Below, in pieces: positions 8,157 to 17,502 of a stretch of DNA of 57,428 nucleotides. Source of the DNA: Bacillota bacterium (GTDB taxonomy: Bacteria > Bacillota_E > Sulfobacillia > Sulfobacillales > JAIMBI01); the NCBI GenBank assembly GCA_021828405.1, contig JAKARZ010000008.1, positions 1 through 57,428 on the forward strand, read 5' to 3'. Made by a program: the position numbers and the translations under genes. Under the pieces are notes generated by a model, which saw nothing but the letters and a program-made list of their open reading frames with translations, was not told where the DNA came from and did no database searches. Position 1 is the stretch's first letter. Every line of letters begins with the position of its first letter.

Positions 8157-9068
8157 CTACGGCCCAATGGCCACCATGGCTCGCACGGTGGTTGGATCTG
8201 CGGTCACGCCTGTTGGGAGCGCCAGGTGCACCTGCTTGGTGACCGACGTGGTGCTGCCCGAAATGGTCACGGGATCGGTGTACACGGAGGTCATCCCCGA
8301 TAGCGCCGAGGCGGGCCCAAACACCGCGACCCGGCTGGGAGACACCGTGATGGCCCCCACGACGAAGCCGGGGCCCGGCGTGCCGTGGTACTTCACCACC
8401 ACGGGCAGCACCTTTTCTGGCGACACCGTCACCGCCACATCCATCAGGCTGGGGCTGACGGTCACCTGCGGCACGGCGTGGCCGGACGCAGTGACGGCCA
8501 CCAACGCCACCTGCGCCTCGAGATTGCCCGTCTGCCCGCTGACATTGACCCGGGCGTCCACGTGCGCCACCGCCGCAACGTCGTGGGACGGGCCCGACAC
8601 CTCCACCACCGTGCTCACCGGGGTCATGGCCACGATGCCATACCCGCTCGCCACATGCCCTTGCGGCACGGGCGTAATGCTGAACTTCTTGGCGGTGATG
8701 CTGTCCACCGTGACGGTCACATCAGGGGGGGTCACGGAAACCAGGCTCGTGCCCGGGGGCACCGAGGCACTCACCGGCAGCGAGTAGGAGCCAGGCTTGG
8801 TGATGTGTGCGAGATCCACCCAGGCTTCCGCGTGGATGGATTGGGTCACGGAGGTGGGTGATCCCTCGATGAGAATCGTCACCGACGCGGGGTGCATCCC
8901 CAGCACGGTGTAGTGGTTGGTCGCCGCCAGCCAGGTGACGGGAACCGGTCCCAGTTTTCGATTCACCTGCCGGGGCACACCGCTGTTCACCTGCACCCAA
9001 ATGGCGATGGCAATGAGCACAGAAAGAATTTTGAGCGCCGTGTCATTCTCCAGGAGCCGATCGGTCAT
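8157..9068 (-). CDS. cdaR: YbbR-domain protein, CdaA regulator
   Basis: A 303-residue protein with one N-terminal membrane segment (LKILSVLIAIAIWVQV). Extracytoplasmic YbbR repeats follow, each ending in a V-x-V-x beta pattern such as VTPPDVTVTVDS and VSPSLMDVAVTVSP. In Bacillota CdaR binds and modulates the membrane diadenylate cyclase CdaA. Here the two genes overlap by four bases (ATGA), which fits stoichiometric synthesis. The gene order cdaA-cdaR-glmM-glmS is the conserved one. The substrate-free, all-beta exterior argues against enzymatic activity. Confidence 0.92.
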   Translation of the reverse strand: MTDRLLENDTALKILSVLIAIAIWVQVNSGVPRQVNRKLGPVPVTWLAATNHYTVLGMHPASVTILIEGSPTSVTQSIHAEAWVDLAHITKPGSYSLPVSASVPPGTSLVSVTPPDVTVTVDSITAKKFSITPVPQGHVASGYGIVAMTPVSTVVEVSGPSHDVAAVAHVDARVNVSGQTGNLEAQVALVAVTASGHAVPQVTVSPSLMDVAVTVSPEKVLPVVVKYHGTPGPGFVVGAITVSPSRVAVFGPASALSGMTSVYTDPVTISGSTTSVTKQVHLALPTGVTADPTTVRAMVAIGP

Positions 9069-9886
9069 CGTGCCGTGCTCCGCGTAAAAAGCTTAAACCC
9101 GTTGTACGTCCGCGCTCGGTACAGCCGACTCAGCATCTCGCGCAGTGTCCGATCCTCCAGCCGTCGGTTGAGCTTGCCCTCGACGGCCAGCGAGATCCAG
9201 CCGGTTTCCTCGGACACCACCACCACCACCGCATCCGACTGCTCGCTCACGCCCAGCGCAGCCCGGTGGCGGCTTCCCAGCTCGCTGCCGGGTCGGGCCG
9301 CATCCGTGAGCGGCAGGAACGCGGCGGCGGCCACGAGCCGGTCGCCGCGAATGATCACCGCACCGTCGTGCAGGGGCGTATTGGGGACAAAAAGGTTCTC
9401 CAGCAACGCCGCCGACACCTTGGCCTCAATGGGCACCCCGGTGGCCACGTATTCGTTGAGCCCGGTCTGCCGCTCAAGCACGATGAGCGCGCCGGTCCGG
9501 CTGCGCGCCAGATGGTCGGCCGCCCGCGCCACCTCGTCGATCACCTGGGACATATCCACCGGCTCATGGCCCAGCAGCGGCTCGGAAAAGAAGCGTCCGT
9601 GTCCAATCTGCTCCAGCGCCCGCCGCAGCTCTGGCTGAAACACGATCGGGATCGCCACGATGAGCATGGTCTGGATGTCCGCCAGAATTTCGTGGGTGGC
9701 ATAGAGGTGCAGAAACTGCGACACCGGCACCGCCAGCAGGATGAGCACGATGCCTTTGATGAGTTGCACCGCGCGGGTTCCGCGAATCAAGCGAAACAGA
9801 CGAAAAAACCCGTAGCTGACGATGGCGATGTCCCCCACGGACAAAAGCCATTGGGACCACGTCATCGTTGTAATGAATGAAAGCAT
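9065..9886 (-). CDS. cdaA: Diadenylate cyclase CdaA (c-di-AMP synthase)
   Basis: A 273-residue membrane enzyme that condenses two ATP into cyclic di-AMP. Three N-terminal transmembrane helices (about residues 10-85) are followed by the DAC domain. The catalytic DGA motif (Asp174-Gly-Ala) and the RHR motif (206-208) are intact. ATG 9886 is preferred because it gives the usual short N-terminus before the first helix; the open frame extends upstream without a good start. It heads the cdaA-cdaR-glmM-glmS operon and is divergent from the UbiB-like kinase. c-di-AMP level and amino-sugar supply are linked in this operon in other Bacillota, where CdaR and GlmM both interact with CdaA. Confidence 0.94.
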   Translation of the reverse strand: MLSFITTMTWSQWLLSVGDIAIVSYGFFRLFRLIRGTRAVQLIKGIVLILLAVPVSQFLHLYATHEILADIQTMLIVAIPIVFQPELRRALEQIGHGRFFSEPLLGHEPVDMSQVIDEVARAADHLARSRTGALIVLERQTGLNEYVATGVPIEAKVSAALLENLFVPNTPLHDGAVIIRGDRLVAAAAFLPLTDAARPGSELGSRHRAALGVSEQSDAVVVVVSEETGWISLAVEGKLNRRLEDRTLREMLSRLYRARTYNGFKLFTRSTAR

Positions 9887-9971
9887 CGCGCACCACCCGG
9901 GTTTTCCGCTCGTTCCGTCCCGTCCCGGCGCGCTGGCCGCCTGTGTTACTCTAAACCGCGGAGGCGGCCGG

Positions 9972-11642
9972 ATGTCCACCGTGAACGTGCCTAGTATACC
10001 GCATTCGCCTGACCACCGTGGGAGCCCTCCGTCGCGGCCCGCGGTGCGTATCTATATGGTGCTCATCCTGTTTCTGTCGATCTTAGTTGATTATTGGCGT
10101 CTGCGGTGGATTTTTCGCCTCTATGGGCCGGCCGCCGCCGAGGACCGGCTGGAGCGGGCGATGCGGCGCCAGGCGGTGCGCATCCGCGAAACCGCCGAAC
10201 GCATGGGCGGCCTGGTGGTTAAGGTGGGCCAGTTCCTGTCCAGCCGCCTGGATCTGCTGCCGAAGGTGTTTGTCCAAGAGTTGGCGACCCTACAGGATCG
10301 CGTGCGGCAAGCCCCATGGGACGAGGTGCGGCCGCTTTTGGAGGCCGAGATTGGCCCGCTCGACCAAGCTTTCTTGTCGTTCGAGACCACCCCGATGGCG
10401 TCGGCCTCCCTGGGGCAGGTTTACGGGGCCGTTGACTGGGATGGCCGCCCGCTGGCGGTCAAGGTGCAGCGGCCGAACATCGATCGGATCGTGGGCGCGG
10501 ACCTGCGGGCGCTGCGGCTGGTGGTGATGATGGCCACTCGGCTCACCAACCTCTCCCGCACCTTTGATCTGCCCCGCCTCCTGACGGAGTTTCGGCGCAC
10601 CGTGCTGGAGGAGCTGGACTATGAGGCCGAGGCGCAGAACGCCGCCCGCATCCGGGAGGAAACGGCAGACCTGACCGAGCTCAAGATTCCGCACGTGCAT
10701 CGGAACCGGTCCACCCGGCGGGTACTCACCATGGAGCGCCTAGACGGCACTAAAATCTCCGACGTGGCAGAACTGGACGCCTGGGACATCTCTCGCCAAG
10801 CGCTGGCGGAGCGTGTGATTCACTTGTATCTGCACATGGTCATGGACTCGGGATTCTTTCACGCCGACCCCCATCCAGGCAATATCCTGGTGCAGCCCGA
10901 CGGCACCCTGGTGCTGCTGGACTTCGGCATGGTGGGGCACATCACGGCGGCGGCCCGCCGTCAGATGCGCCGCCTCTTTGTTGGGCTGTCCGAGCGCCGG
11001 CCGCACGTGGTGGTGGACAGTTTGTTCGCCTTGGGCGTGCTCCACCCCGAAGCCGACCGCCGACGGCTGCGGTCGCGGATCGCTTACCTGCTGGAGCGGT
11101 ATTATGCGGAAACGCTCCAGGACATGCGGCAAACAGATCTAGAGGCCATGCTCATGGACATTGAGCAGCTGGTGCGGGAAGAACCCATTCAGTTTCCGGC
11201 CCAGTTTGCCTTTCTTGGACGTGCGGTCAGCATGCTGGTCGGCGTGGCCACGCACCTGGATCCTTCGGTGAACCTCGTGAAGTTGTTCACACCCTACGCC
11301 CGCCGCTTCGTGACGCAGGAGACGGGGGGCACGGCCGGCTACGCGTGGAGCCGCGCAAAAGAATGGGGCCAGTCGATCGTCTCGCTGCCGCCCACGGCCA
11401 GCCGCGTGCTGCGCCGCATCGAGGACGGAGAATTGGAAGCCAGGATTCAGTGGCCCGATGGCCAGGACGCGCTCGGTCGGCTCGAGCGCAGTTTGGAATC
11501 CTTGGCCGGCGCCATCTACACCGTGGGCCTGCTCGCGATCGGCATATGGCTCATGCGGCTCGGCTGGACACTGTGGGCGGTGCTGGCATGGGCCGCCGCT
11601 GGCGTCCGCCTGGTGTGGCGGGCATTCAGTCGCCGCCGCTAG
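9972..11642 (+). CDS. AarF/UbiB-family atypical kinase (ABC1)
   Basis: A 556-residue protein of the ABC1/ADCK/UbiB family. The hallmark KVGQ (about 84-87), the alanine-rich nucleotide loop ASASLGQVY with downstream VKVQRP lysine, and HADPHPGN plus LLDFGMVG (catalytic and metal loops) are all present. Two C-terminal hydrophobic helices (IYTVGLLAIGIWLM and LWAVLAWAAAGVRLVW) anchor it in the membrane. ATG 9972 is preceded by GGAGG with seven-base spacing. Family members support quinone synthesis or lipid handling, which would suit an organism with a full complex I, but that role is inference. It is divergent from cdaA. Confidence 0.9.
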   Translation: MSTVNVPSIPHSPDHRGSPPSRPAVRIYMVLILFLSILVDYWRLRWIFRLYGPAAAEDRLERAMRRQAVRIRETAERMGGLVVKVGQFLSSRLDLLPKVFVQELATLQDRVRQAPWDEVRPLLEAEIGPLDQAFLSFETTPMASASLGQVYGAVDWDGRPLAVKVQRPNIDRIVGADLRALRLVVMMATRLTNLSRTFDLPRLLTEFRRTVLEELDYEAEAQNAARIREETADLTELKIPHVHRNRSTRRVLTMERLDGTKISDVAELDAWDISRQALAERVIHLYLHMVMDSGFFHADPHPGNILVQPDGTLVLLDFGMVGHITAAARRQMRRLFVGLSERRPHVVVDSLFALGVLHPEADRRRLRSRIAYLLERYYAETLQDMRQTDLEAMLMDIEQLVREEPIQFPAQFAFLGRAVSMLVGVATHLDPSVNLVKLFTPYARRFVTQETGGTAGYAWSRAKEWGQSIVSLPPTASRVLRRIEDGELEARIQWPDGQDALGRLERSLESLAGAIYTVGLLAIGIWLMRLGWTLWAVLAWAAAGVRLVWRAFSRRR

Positions 11643-11989
11643 CCAGGCCGGCGGACAAGCCTCCGGTCTCCCGCCCGCTGGCGGCTGTGACGAGTTGGCG
11701 CATGCCCCCTGCGCCCCGCCGCCGGTTTCCCCGGGACCCCCTTCAAAGTCAGACGGCACGCCGGTGCCCTTACCACGCGCTAGCCCAAACCTTGCCGCAA
11801 GCGCGACCGAGGGCCGATACACGTGCGAAACGCCGGGCTCCCCACGGGCAGGCCCCCGACCGAAGGCCGAACGCCCCGGGGCAAGCGGTCGAGGAAAGCC
11901 GAGGCGGACCGCGGGCTTGCGGGACGGCCGCGGTCACGTCCCCCAGGGACAGCGGCAGGATTTTGGCCAGAGGCGGCGAAGTGCTGGGC
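11643..11989 (+). other. GC-rich non-coding gap; no gene recognised
   Basis: About 350 bp between the UbiB-like gene and the metallopeptidase. One frame is open through it, but the residues are Arg/Pro/Ala-rich with no family resemblance. I checked for RNase P RNA (GAGGAAAG occurs near 11892 but the rest of the P4 consensus is absent), tmRNA and SRP RNA and found none. Confidence 0.5.
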
Positions 11990-12730
11990 ATGCGTACTGG
12001 GACGTCTGATCTCCGCCAGGTGACCTTGAATGGCCTCCCCGTGTCCTATCGGGTCGAAGTGCGCCCCCGCCGGCAGCACGCCGCCATTCAAATCACCGCA
12101 CAGCGCGACGTGGTGGTGCTGTTACCCGCACGGCTGTCGCCGGAGCAGGCGGAGGCGCTGCTCCGGCAAAAGGCCGAGTGGGTGACCCGGCATCTCGCGC
12201 CGCCACCCCCCGCGCCGGACCCCGCGCCATTCGGCGACGGCCGCGTCGTTTGGGTGCAGGGGGTGCCGCTGGTGCTCCGGTTCGAGGCTGGAGGCGCCTG
12301 GCACGTGGCGCCGGACCCTGACCTCGGGGTCATTCATTGCACCATGCCCGATCCCGCGGCCCCGTCTGACGCCACCCGAGTCGCACGACGGCTGGTACAG
12401 GAGTGGCTGGTCGCTCGGGCAGCGGAGATGTTCACCGAGGAGGTGGCCCGGTGGCAGCCGCGGGTGGGCGGCCCCGGCGTGACCGCGCTCCGCGTGCGCG
12501 ACTACAAGAGCCGCTGGGGCGTGGCGACGTCGGACGGCACGCTCACGTTCAATTGGCGCCTCATCCAAGCCCCGGCGCACTGCCTCACGTACGTCGTGGT
12601 ACACGAACTCACTCACCTCCGCCACCCCCACCACCAGGATGCCTTCTGGCGCGCGGTGGGCCGCGTGCTGCCCGCGTATCTGGAAAGCAAGCGGTGGCTC
12701 GCGACGCACGGCGCGGAGCTTTACCGGTAG
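11990..12730 (+). CDS. YgjP-type metal-dependent hydrolase (DUF45, M48-like)
   Basis: A 246-residue protein. The N-terminal half contains the substrate-facing beta sheet typical of DUF45/YgjP (YRVEVRPRRQHAAIQI, VVVLLPARLS). The C-terminal half carries the zinc-protease motif HELTHLRHPHH, preceded by SRWGVATSDGTLTFNWRL, a strongly conserved family segment. Biological substrates are not known for this family. The start is uncertain: ATG 11990 is used, while GTG 11981 is three codons upstream, with AGAGGCGG before both. It is convergent with rex and has no operon partner. Confidence 0.85.
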   Translation: MRTGTSDLRQVTLNGLPVSYRVEVRPRRQHAAIQITAQRDVVVLLPARLSPEQAEALLRQKAEWVTRHLAPPPPAPDPAPFGDGRVVWVQGVPLVLRFEAGGAWHVAPDPDLGVIHCTMPDPAAPSDATRVARRLVQEWLVARAAEMFTEEVARWQPRVGGPGVTALRVRDYKSRWGVATSDGTLTFNWRLIQAPAHCLTYVVVHELTHLRHPHHQDAFWRAVGRVLPAYLESKRWLATHGAELYR

Positions 12731-12866
12731 GCCCGCTCTTCACGGCACCCCGCCCCGCCAGCGACAAAGCACGAATGGTCCCACTGCCCGTCGCGCCATG
12801 GTGCGAATGTCCACGGGCGCCCGTAGCGTAGAACTGCGGCCGGGGAAGCCCGAGGCACGCCCTGAG

Positions 12867-13538
12867 CTACACGTGAGCGGTTTCGTGCACCTGAACAAAG
12901 TACGCGAGCGTCTGGAGCTCGATCGAGAGGTCGATGTTGTGAATGGCGATGGGGGGGCCGCCGTCACCCGCCGCGGGCAGCGACAGCATCACGGGGGCAA
13001 AGTTCAAAAAGCCGCGAATCCCGGCCGCGACCAGCCGGCCCGCGAGCGCCTGGGCCGCAGACGCCGGCACCGCCAGAATGGCCACCGCCACTCCCAGCCG
13101 CCGCACATCCGCCTCAAGGGTGGCCAGGGACGAGATGGCGGTACCAGCGATTTCCCCGCCGACTTTTTCCGGGTCGGGATCGAAGATGGCGACGATGCGC
13201 ACATCACGATGGGTGGCGGCGACATAGCGCGCCAGCGCGGTGCCCAAGTGGCCGGCGCCAAACAGCGCCGCCTTCAGCTCCCGGTCCAATCCCAAGATAT
13301 GCCGAATTTCACTCGCCAGCTCCTGCGCGGGATATCCGACGCCGCGAGTGCCAAACGCTCCGAAGTACGCCAGATCCTTGCGCACCTGCTCAGACGAAAA
13401 CCCCGTCAGTACGCCCAGTGCCGCCGACGTCAACCGCTGGCCCGCCTCCGCTTCCAAGGCCCGCAGGTATGCGGGGAGCCTCCGGATCGTGGCATCCGGA
13501 ATGCGGCGTGCCGCGCCCGGACTTGCGTCCTTCGCCAT
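12867..13538 (-). CDS. rex: Redox-sensing transcriptional repressor Rex
   Basis: A 223-residue repressor that senses the NADH/NAD+ ratio. The N-terminal winged helix (IPDATIRRLPAYLR, LGVLTGFSSEQVRKDL) is followed by a Rossmann fold with GAGHLG at about 94-99 and a domain-swapping C-terminal helix. The family lifts repression when NADH is high. It is the last gene of the nuo run, one base after the polyprenyl synthase stop. The candidate Rex operator at 28529-28546 on the nuoA promoter suggests it represses the operon that encodes it. ATG 13538 is the natural start; its SD is weak, consistent with translational coupling. Confidence 0.95.
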   Translation of the reverse strand: MAKDASPGAARRIPDATIRRLPAYLRALEAEAGQRLTSAALGVLTGFSSEQVRKDLAYFGAFGTRGVGYPAQELASEIRHILGLDRELKAALFGAGHLGTALARYVAATHRDVRIVAIFDPDPEKVGGEIAGTAISSLATLEADVRRLGVAVAILAVPASAAQALAGRLVAAGIRGFLNFAPVMLSLPAAGDGGPPIAIHNIDLSIELQTLAYFVQVHETAHV

Positions 13539-13539
13539 C

Positions 13540-14523
13540 TTAAAAGTCCCGGGTAACCACAAACGTGGCCAGGACGTCCAGCGCTCGCAGGGCGGGGGAG
13601 GGTGGCAGGGCCGCCAGGGCTCGAGTCGCGCCTTTGCGGTATCCATCGATCTTGGCTCGCACATAGTCGAGGGCGCCGCTCTCGTGGAGGATGAGGCGCA
13701 CACGCGGCAGGTCGGCCGGCTGGCCCCGCTGCAGCAGCTCCTCGAGCTCACTGGCGTCCCGACTCTCGGCCAGCGCATAGACGACGGGCAGCGTCAGCAC
13801 CCCCTGGGCGTAGTCGGCCCCCACGGCCTTGCCGAGCTTGTCGGGGTCGGCCAGCAAGTCCAGCAGATCGTCTACGAGCTGAAACGCCATGCCCACCTGC
13901 CAGCCGAACTGGTACAGGGCTTCAGACACGTCTGGCCCCGCGTCGGAGGCCAGCGCCCCCAGACGGCAGCAGATGGCCAAAAACGTCGCGGTCTTGGCTT
14001 CAATGCGCCCGAGATATTCGGACTCACTCGGCCGGCGCCCATGCCCGAGGTGCTGGCGAATCTCCCCGAGACACATCGCATGCACCACCTCGGCCGCCTC
14101 CGCCACCACGGCCGGCCTCCCCGTCGATGCCAGGAGCTGCACGGCCCGCGCAAACAGAAAGTCCCCCGCCAGCACCGCCACCTGGTCATTCGCCACGGCC
14201 CGCACGGACGGCTCCCCCCGCCTCCAGTCCGCCCGATCCAAAATGTCGTCGTGCGTCAGCGTAGCCATGTGAATCAGTTCGACCGACGTCGCCGTCGGGA
14301 GCAGGATGGCGCTGGGTGCGCCCGCCGCCTGGCCCGCCAGCAGCACCAGGGCCGGGCGCAGGCGCTTGCCCGGGGCGGCCAGCAGCGCATCGGCCACCTC
14401 CGCCACCAGGCGGTTCTCGTCGCGCACCACCGCCTCCAGCTGGCGCGCCACGAGCCGCATCTCCGGCTCCACCAGGCTAAACAGCCGAAACACGTCAGGA
14501 TCCGCGGCCTCCGGTTTACTCAC
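13540..14523 (-). CDS. Polyprenyl (probably heptaprenyl-type) diphosphate synthase
   Basis: Trans-isoprenyl diphosphate synthase of 327 residues. The first aspartate-rich motif DDILD (about 92-96) and the second DDLLD (about 217) bind the Mg-diphosphates. GKRLRPALV near residue 52 is the conserved allylic-binding segment. It probably makes the side chain of menaquinone, the electron acceptor of the adjacent complex I; the chain length cannot be read reliably. GTG 14523 is chosen because GGAGAGGAG lies six bases upstream. The open frame to 14577 lacks an SD. It could also supply C35 substrate to the YtpB homologue at 32999-34033. Confidence 0.9.
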   Translation of the reverse strand: MSKPEAADPDVFRLFSLVEPEMRLVARQLEAVVRDENRLVAEVADALLAAPGKRLRPALVLLAGQAAGAPSAILLPTATSVELIHMATLTHDDILDRADWRRGEPSVRAVANDQVAVLAGDFLFARAVQLLASTGRPAVVAEAAEVVHAMCLGEIRQHLGHGRRPSESEYLGRIEAKTATFLAICCRLGALASDAGPDVSEALYQFGWQVGMAFQLVDDLLDLLADPDKLGKAVGADYAQGVLTLPVVYALAESRDASELEELLQRGQPADLPRVRLILHESGALDYVRAKIDGYRKGATRALAALPPSPALRALDVLATFVVTRDF

Positions 14524-14592
14524 GACCGACTCCTCTCCCTGCGCGAGCGCCCCGCTCGGCGTGCAGGTTGCCTTCACCTTCGTATGGCTATC

Positions 14593-15984
14593 TTAATGCA
14601 GCCATGTGAATCGAGCCGATTGAATCACCGCATGCAGCACCGGCTCCGGATAGATGCCGATGAACAGCGTGCCCAGCGCGGCCACCGCTAGCACGACGCC
14701 CGTTCCGAGCGTGAACCGCCCCGTGGCGCCATCGCCCGGTTGAAACATCTGCTGCACCGGCCGGAAGTACACCGCCAGCCCGACGATCGTGGCCACGACC
14801 AATCCCACGGCCACTCCCCACTGGTCCGCCGCAATCGCCCCGCGCACCAAGTAGAACTTGCCGATAAAGCCGGCGGTGAGGGGAATCCCTGCCAGCGACA
14901 GCATCGCGACTAAGAACCCGAGGGCCAGCCACGGCTGCCGATACACCAGCCCCTTCAAGCTGGCCAACGTCACCGGCGCTTCCTCCCGCCCCTCCAAAAT
15001 GCGCACGACCGTGAAAGCCAAGAGAATCGCGAGGCCGTACGGCAGGAGATAGAACAGCGCCGCCTCGGCTCCCACCACATTGTGGGACGCGATGCCCACC
15101 AGCACGTATCCGGCATTGCCCACGCCGGACCACGCCAAAAGCCGCTTCACGTCGCGCTGCGGAAGCGCCACCATGTTGCCGGCAATCATCGTGAGGACGG
15201 CCAGATAGCCAAGCATCAATCCCCACCACGCGGCCGACAGGGAGAAGCCAAACGCAAGGACCCGGAGCAGAGCGGCGGCGGCCCCCACCTTGGTGCCAAA
15301 TGCCATGAACGCCGTCACCGGCGTCGGCGAGCCCTCGTACACGTCCGGCACCCACATGTGAAAGGGCACGATGGCCAGCTTATACAGGAGTCCCACCAGC
15401 AGGAGGGCAAGTCCGGCCGCCATCAGGCCCGGCACGACATGGACGGCGGTGAAGCTCACAAACGTCAGGCTTCCCGTGGCGCCGTACAAGAGCGCCGCTC
15501 CAAAAAGCAGGATGCCGGATGAGAAGGCGCCGATCAGCAAGTATTTCAGTCCAGCCTCGCCGCCGAGCGCGGTGCGCCGCGACGCGGCCAGCACGTAAAG
15601 CGGCAGGCTCAGCAACTCGAGCCCCAGAAACAGGAGGATCAGGTTGCCCGAAAAGCCCATCACCATGGCCCCCAGCCCCGCAAGCTGCACCAGCGCGGGA
15701 AACTCGGCGCCGTACCGCTCTGGGTCCCACGCGAGGAGCAGCCCCGCCATCACCGCCAGCAGCGTGAACACCGTCACCACGATGCTGTAGCTGTCGGCCA
15801 GCACCGCGCCCCCATAGAGATGGCTGGCCTGATGAAGCGTCAGCGCCCGAGCCAGGGCGGCGGCGCTGAAAATCAGCCCGAACCAATAGGGGACCACGGA
15901 CCGCGGCCGCACTAGCATGGCGGCCACCAGGGTGGCCAGCACACCCACCGCGGCAATGATCTCCGGTTCGAGAAAATGCATCAT
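14593..15984 (-). CDS. nuoN: NADH-quinone oxidoreductase subunit N
   Basis: Antiporter-like membrane subunit of complex I, 463 residues with about 14 transmembrane helices. The proton-channel family segments (LAWSGVGNAGYVLVGIAS with preceding KRLL, and the lysine in LLVGLLYKLAIVPFHMWVPDVYEG) are clear. Two tandem ATG codons (15984 and 15981) overlap the nuoM stop, so translation is coupled. It is the last complex I gene; the polyprenyl synthase follows after about 70 bp. Confidence 0.95.
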   Translation of the reverse strand: MMHFLEPEIIAAVGVLATLVAAMLVRPRSVVPYWFGLIFSAAALARALTLHQASHLYGGAVLADSYSIVVTVFTLLAVMAGLLLAWDPERYGAEFPALVQLAGLGAMVMGFSGNLILLFLGLELLSLPLYVLAASRRTALGGEAGLKYLLIGAFSSGILLFGAALLYGATGSLTFVSFTAVHVVPGLMAAGLALLLVGLLYKLAIVPFHMWVPDVYEGSPTPVTAFMAFGTKVGAAAALLRVLAFGFSLSAAWWGLMLGYLAVLTMIAGNMVALPQRDVKRLLAWSGVGNAGYVLVGIASHNVVGAEAALFYLLPYGLAILLAFTVVRILEGREEAPVTLASLKGLVYRQPWLALGFLVAMLSLAGIPLTAGFIGKFYLVRGAIAADQWGVAVGLVVATIVGLAVYFRPVQQMFQPGDGATGRFTLGTGVVLAVAALGTLFIGIYPEPVLHAVIQSARFTWLH

Positions 15985-17447
15985 GCCGGCTCACCCCCCT
16001 TCCGGTGCGAGGCTTGCGCCACCTGATGCACACCTGGCGGCGCCAGAGTGGGGAGGTGGCTGGTCACGCTCGCGGGCCAGATCCCCAGTACCAGCACCAC
16101 AAGCCCCAGCACACCAATCAGCCCCACCTGGGGCACCGTGAGGTCGCGGGGCGCTCGGCCCGCCGCCCGCGGCCCCTGCATGGCGCCCTGGAACAGGCGC
16201 AGCATGTACCACGCCGCCACCACCAGGACCACCCCGGCCACAACGGCCACGGTCACGTTGCGCTGGATGAGTCCCTGGAAAATCATGTATTCGCCCGCAA
16301 AGCCGGCCAGGCCAGGCAGCCCCAGCGTGGCCAGCGCGAAAATTTGAAACCACACCGTGAGCCTGGGCAATGCCTGATTCAATCCTCCCAGAGTTCGGAG
16401 TTCGCGGCTCCCGGTCCGCTCCTCGTACCAGCCCAGAATCAGGAACAGCCCGCCCAGCATCACCCCGTGCGCCACCATGTAAAACGTGGCACCGACCAGC
16501 CCGGCCTGAGTGAGGGTAAAGATCCCCAGCGCCATCATTGCCATGTGGGACAGCGATCCGTAGGCGGCCACCATCTTGACGTCTTTTTGGCGCAACGCGA
16601 GTTCGGCCCCGTAAACCAGCCCCACCGCCGCCAGCGCCATCAGCCAGGGTTCGGCCGATGCCATTTCCCCATGGAACAGCGGAACCAGCACCCGCACCAT
16701 GGCAAACACACCCAGCTTGGACAGCACCCCCGAGATGACGGCCGTCACGGGGGCCGGCGCGTCACTGTAGGCTGGAGGCATCCATCCGTGCAGTGGCCAC
16801 AGCGGGGCCTTGATAATAAAGGCGACCAAGAAGGACAGAAAGATCCACGGCGCCACCGCCGGCACCAGGGCGGTGTGCGCCAGGCTGGCCAGTTGAAAGG
16901 TGAGGTGGCCGGTCTCTTGGGCATGGACCACGCCCATCGCCACGACCCCGATGAGCATGAATAGACTGCCAAACAAGTTCATGATGAGCCACTTGAGCGC
17001 GGTGCGCCGTGCCGGGCCGATGGCCCAGCCCCCAAGCAGGAAGAACACGGGGACCAGCACCACTTCCCAAAAGACGTAGAAGGTCACGAGATCCAGGGCG
17101 GTGAACACGCCTATCGCGGCCGACTCCGCCAGCAAGAGCCAGAAATAATAGGCGGACCCCCGGTCCCGAGGGGAGGTCAGCACCGCCGCCAGTGTCACCA
17201 CGGCCGCGAGCCCCACCAGGAAAAGCGCCAGCCCATCGAGACTCAGGTGAAAATGCACGCCGAGGCTGGGAATCCAGTTCCAGTCCACGGTTGCCAGGCT
17301 CGTGCCCACGGGTGCCACCACCGCGCGGGCAAACAGCAGCACCTCCACCACGGCCAGCACCACCGCCCCCGCCTTCACCCACGCTTTGGGCAACAGGAAC
17401 AGCGCCAACCCGAACCACGGTATCAGCACCAGGAAAAACGCCAACAT
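15981..17447 (-). CDS. nuoM: NADH-quinone oxidoreductase subunit M
   Basis: Second of the three antiporter-like proton-pumping subunits, 488 residues and about 14 helices. The glutamate-containing helix (FYVFWEVVLVPVFFLLGGW) and the lysine segment (LVAFIIKAPLWPLHGWMPPAYSDAP) are the expected proton-channel elements. ATG 17447 has AGGGGG seven bases upstream. Its stop overlaps nuoN. Confidence 0.96.
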   Translation of the reverse strand: MLAFFLVLIPWFGLALFLLPKAWVKAGAVVLAVVEVLLFARAVVAPVGTSLATVDWNWIPSLGVHFHLSLDGLALFLVGLAAVVTLAAVLTSPRDRGSAYYFWLLLAESAAIGVFTALDLVTFYVFWEVVLVPVFFLLGGWAIGPARRTALKWLIMNLFGSLFMLIGVVAMGVVHAQETGHLTFQLASLAHTALVPAVAPWIFLSFLVAFIIKAPLWPLHGWMPPAYSDAPAPVTAVISGVLSKLGVFAMVRVLVPLFHGEMASAEPWLMALAAVGLVYGAELALRQKDVKMVAAYGSLSHMAMMALGIFTLTQAGLVGATFYMVAHGVMLGGLFLILGWYEERTGSRELRTLGGLNQALPRLTVWFQIFALATLGLPGLAGFAGEYMIFQGLIQRNVTVAVVAGVVLVVAAWYMLRLFQGAMQGPRAAGRAPRDLTVPQVGLIGVLGLVVLVLGIWPASVTSHLPTLAPPGVHQVAQASHRKGGEPA

Positions 17448-17502
17448 GCCACGGCCCCCTAAATTGACCCTCGGAAATGCGGACCCGTCTCACGAACCCT
17501 GG

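Noticed and set aside
11643..11989. RNase P RNA, because of GAGGAAAG near 11892
   Set aside because: The rest of the conserved P4 strands (including ACAGAA and downstream partner) is missing.
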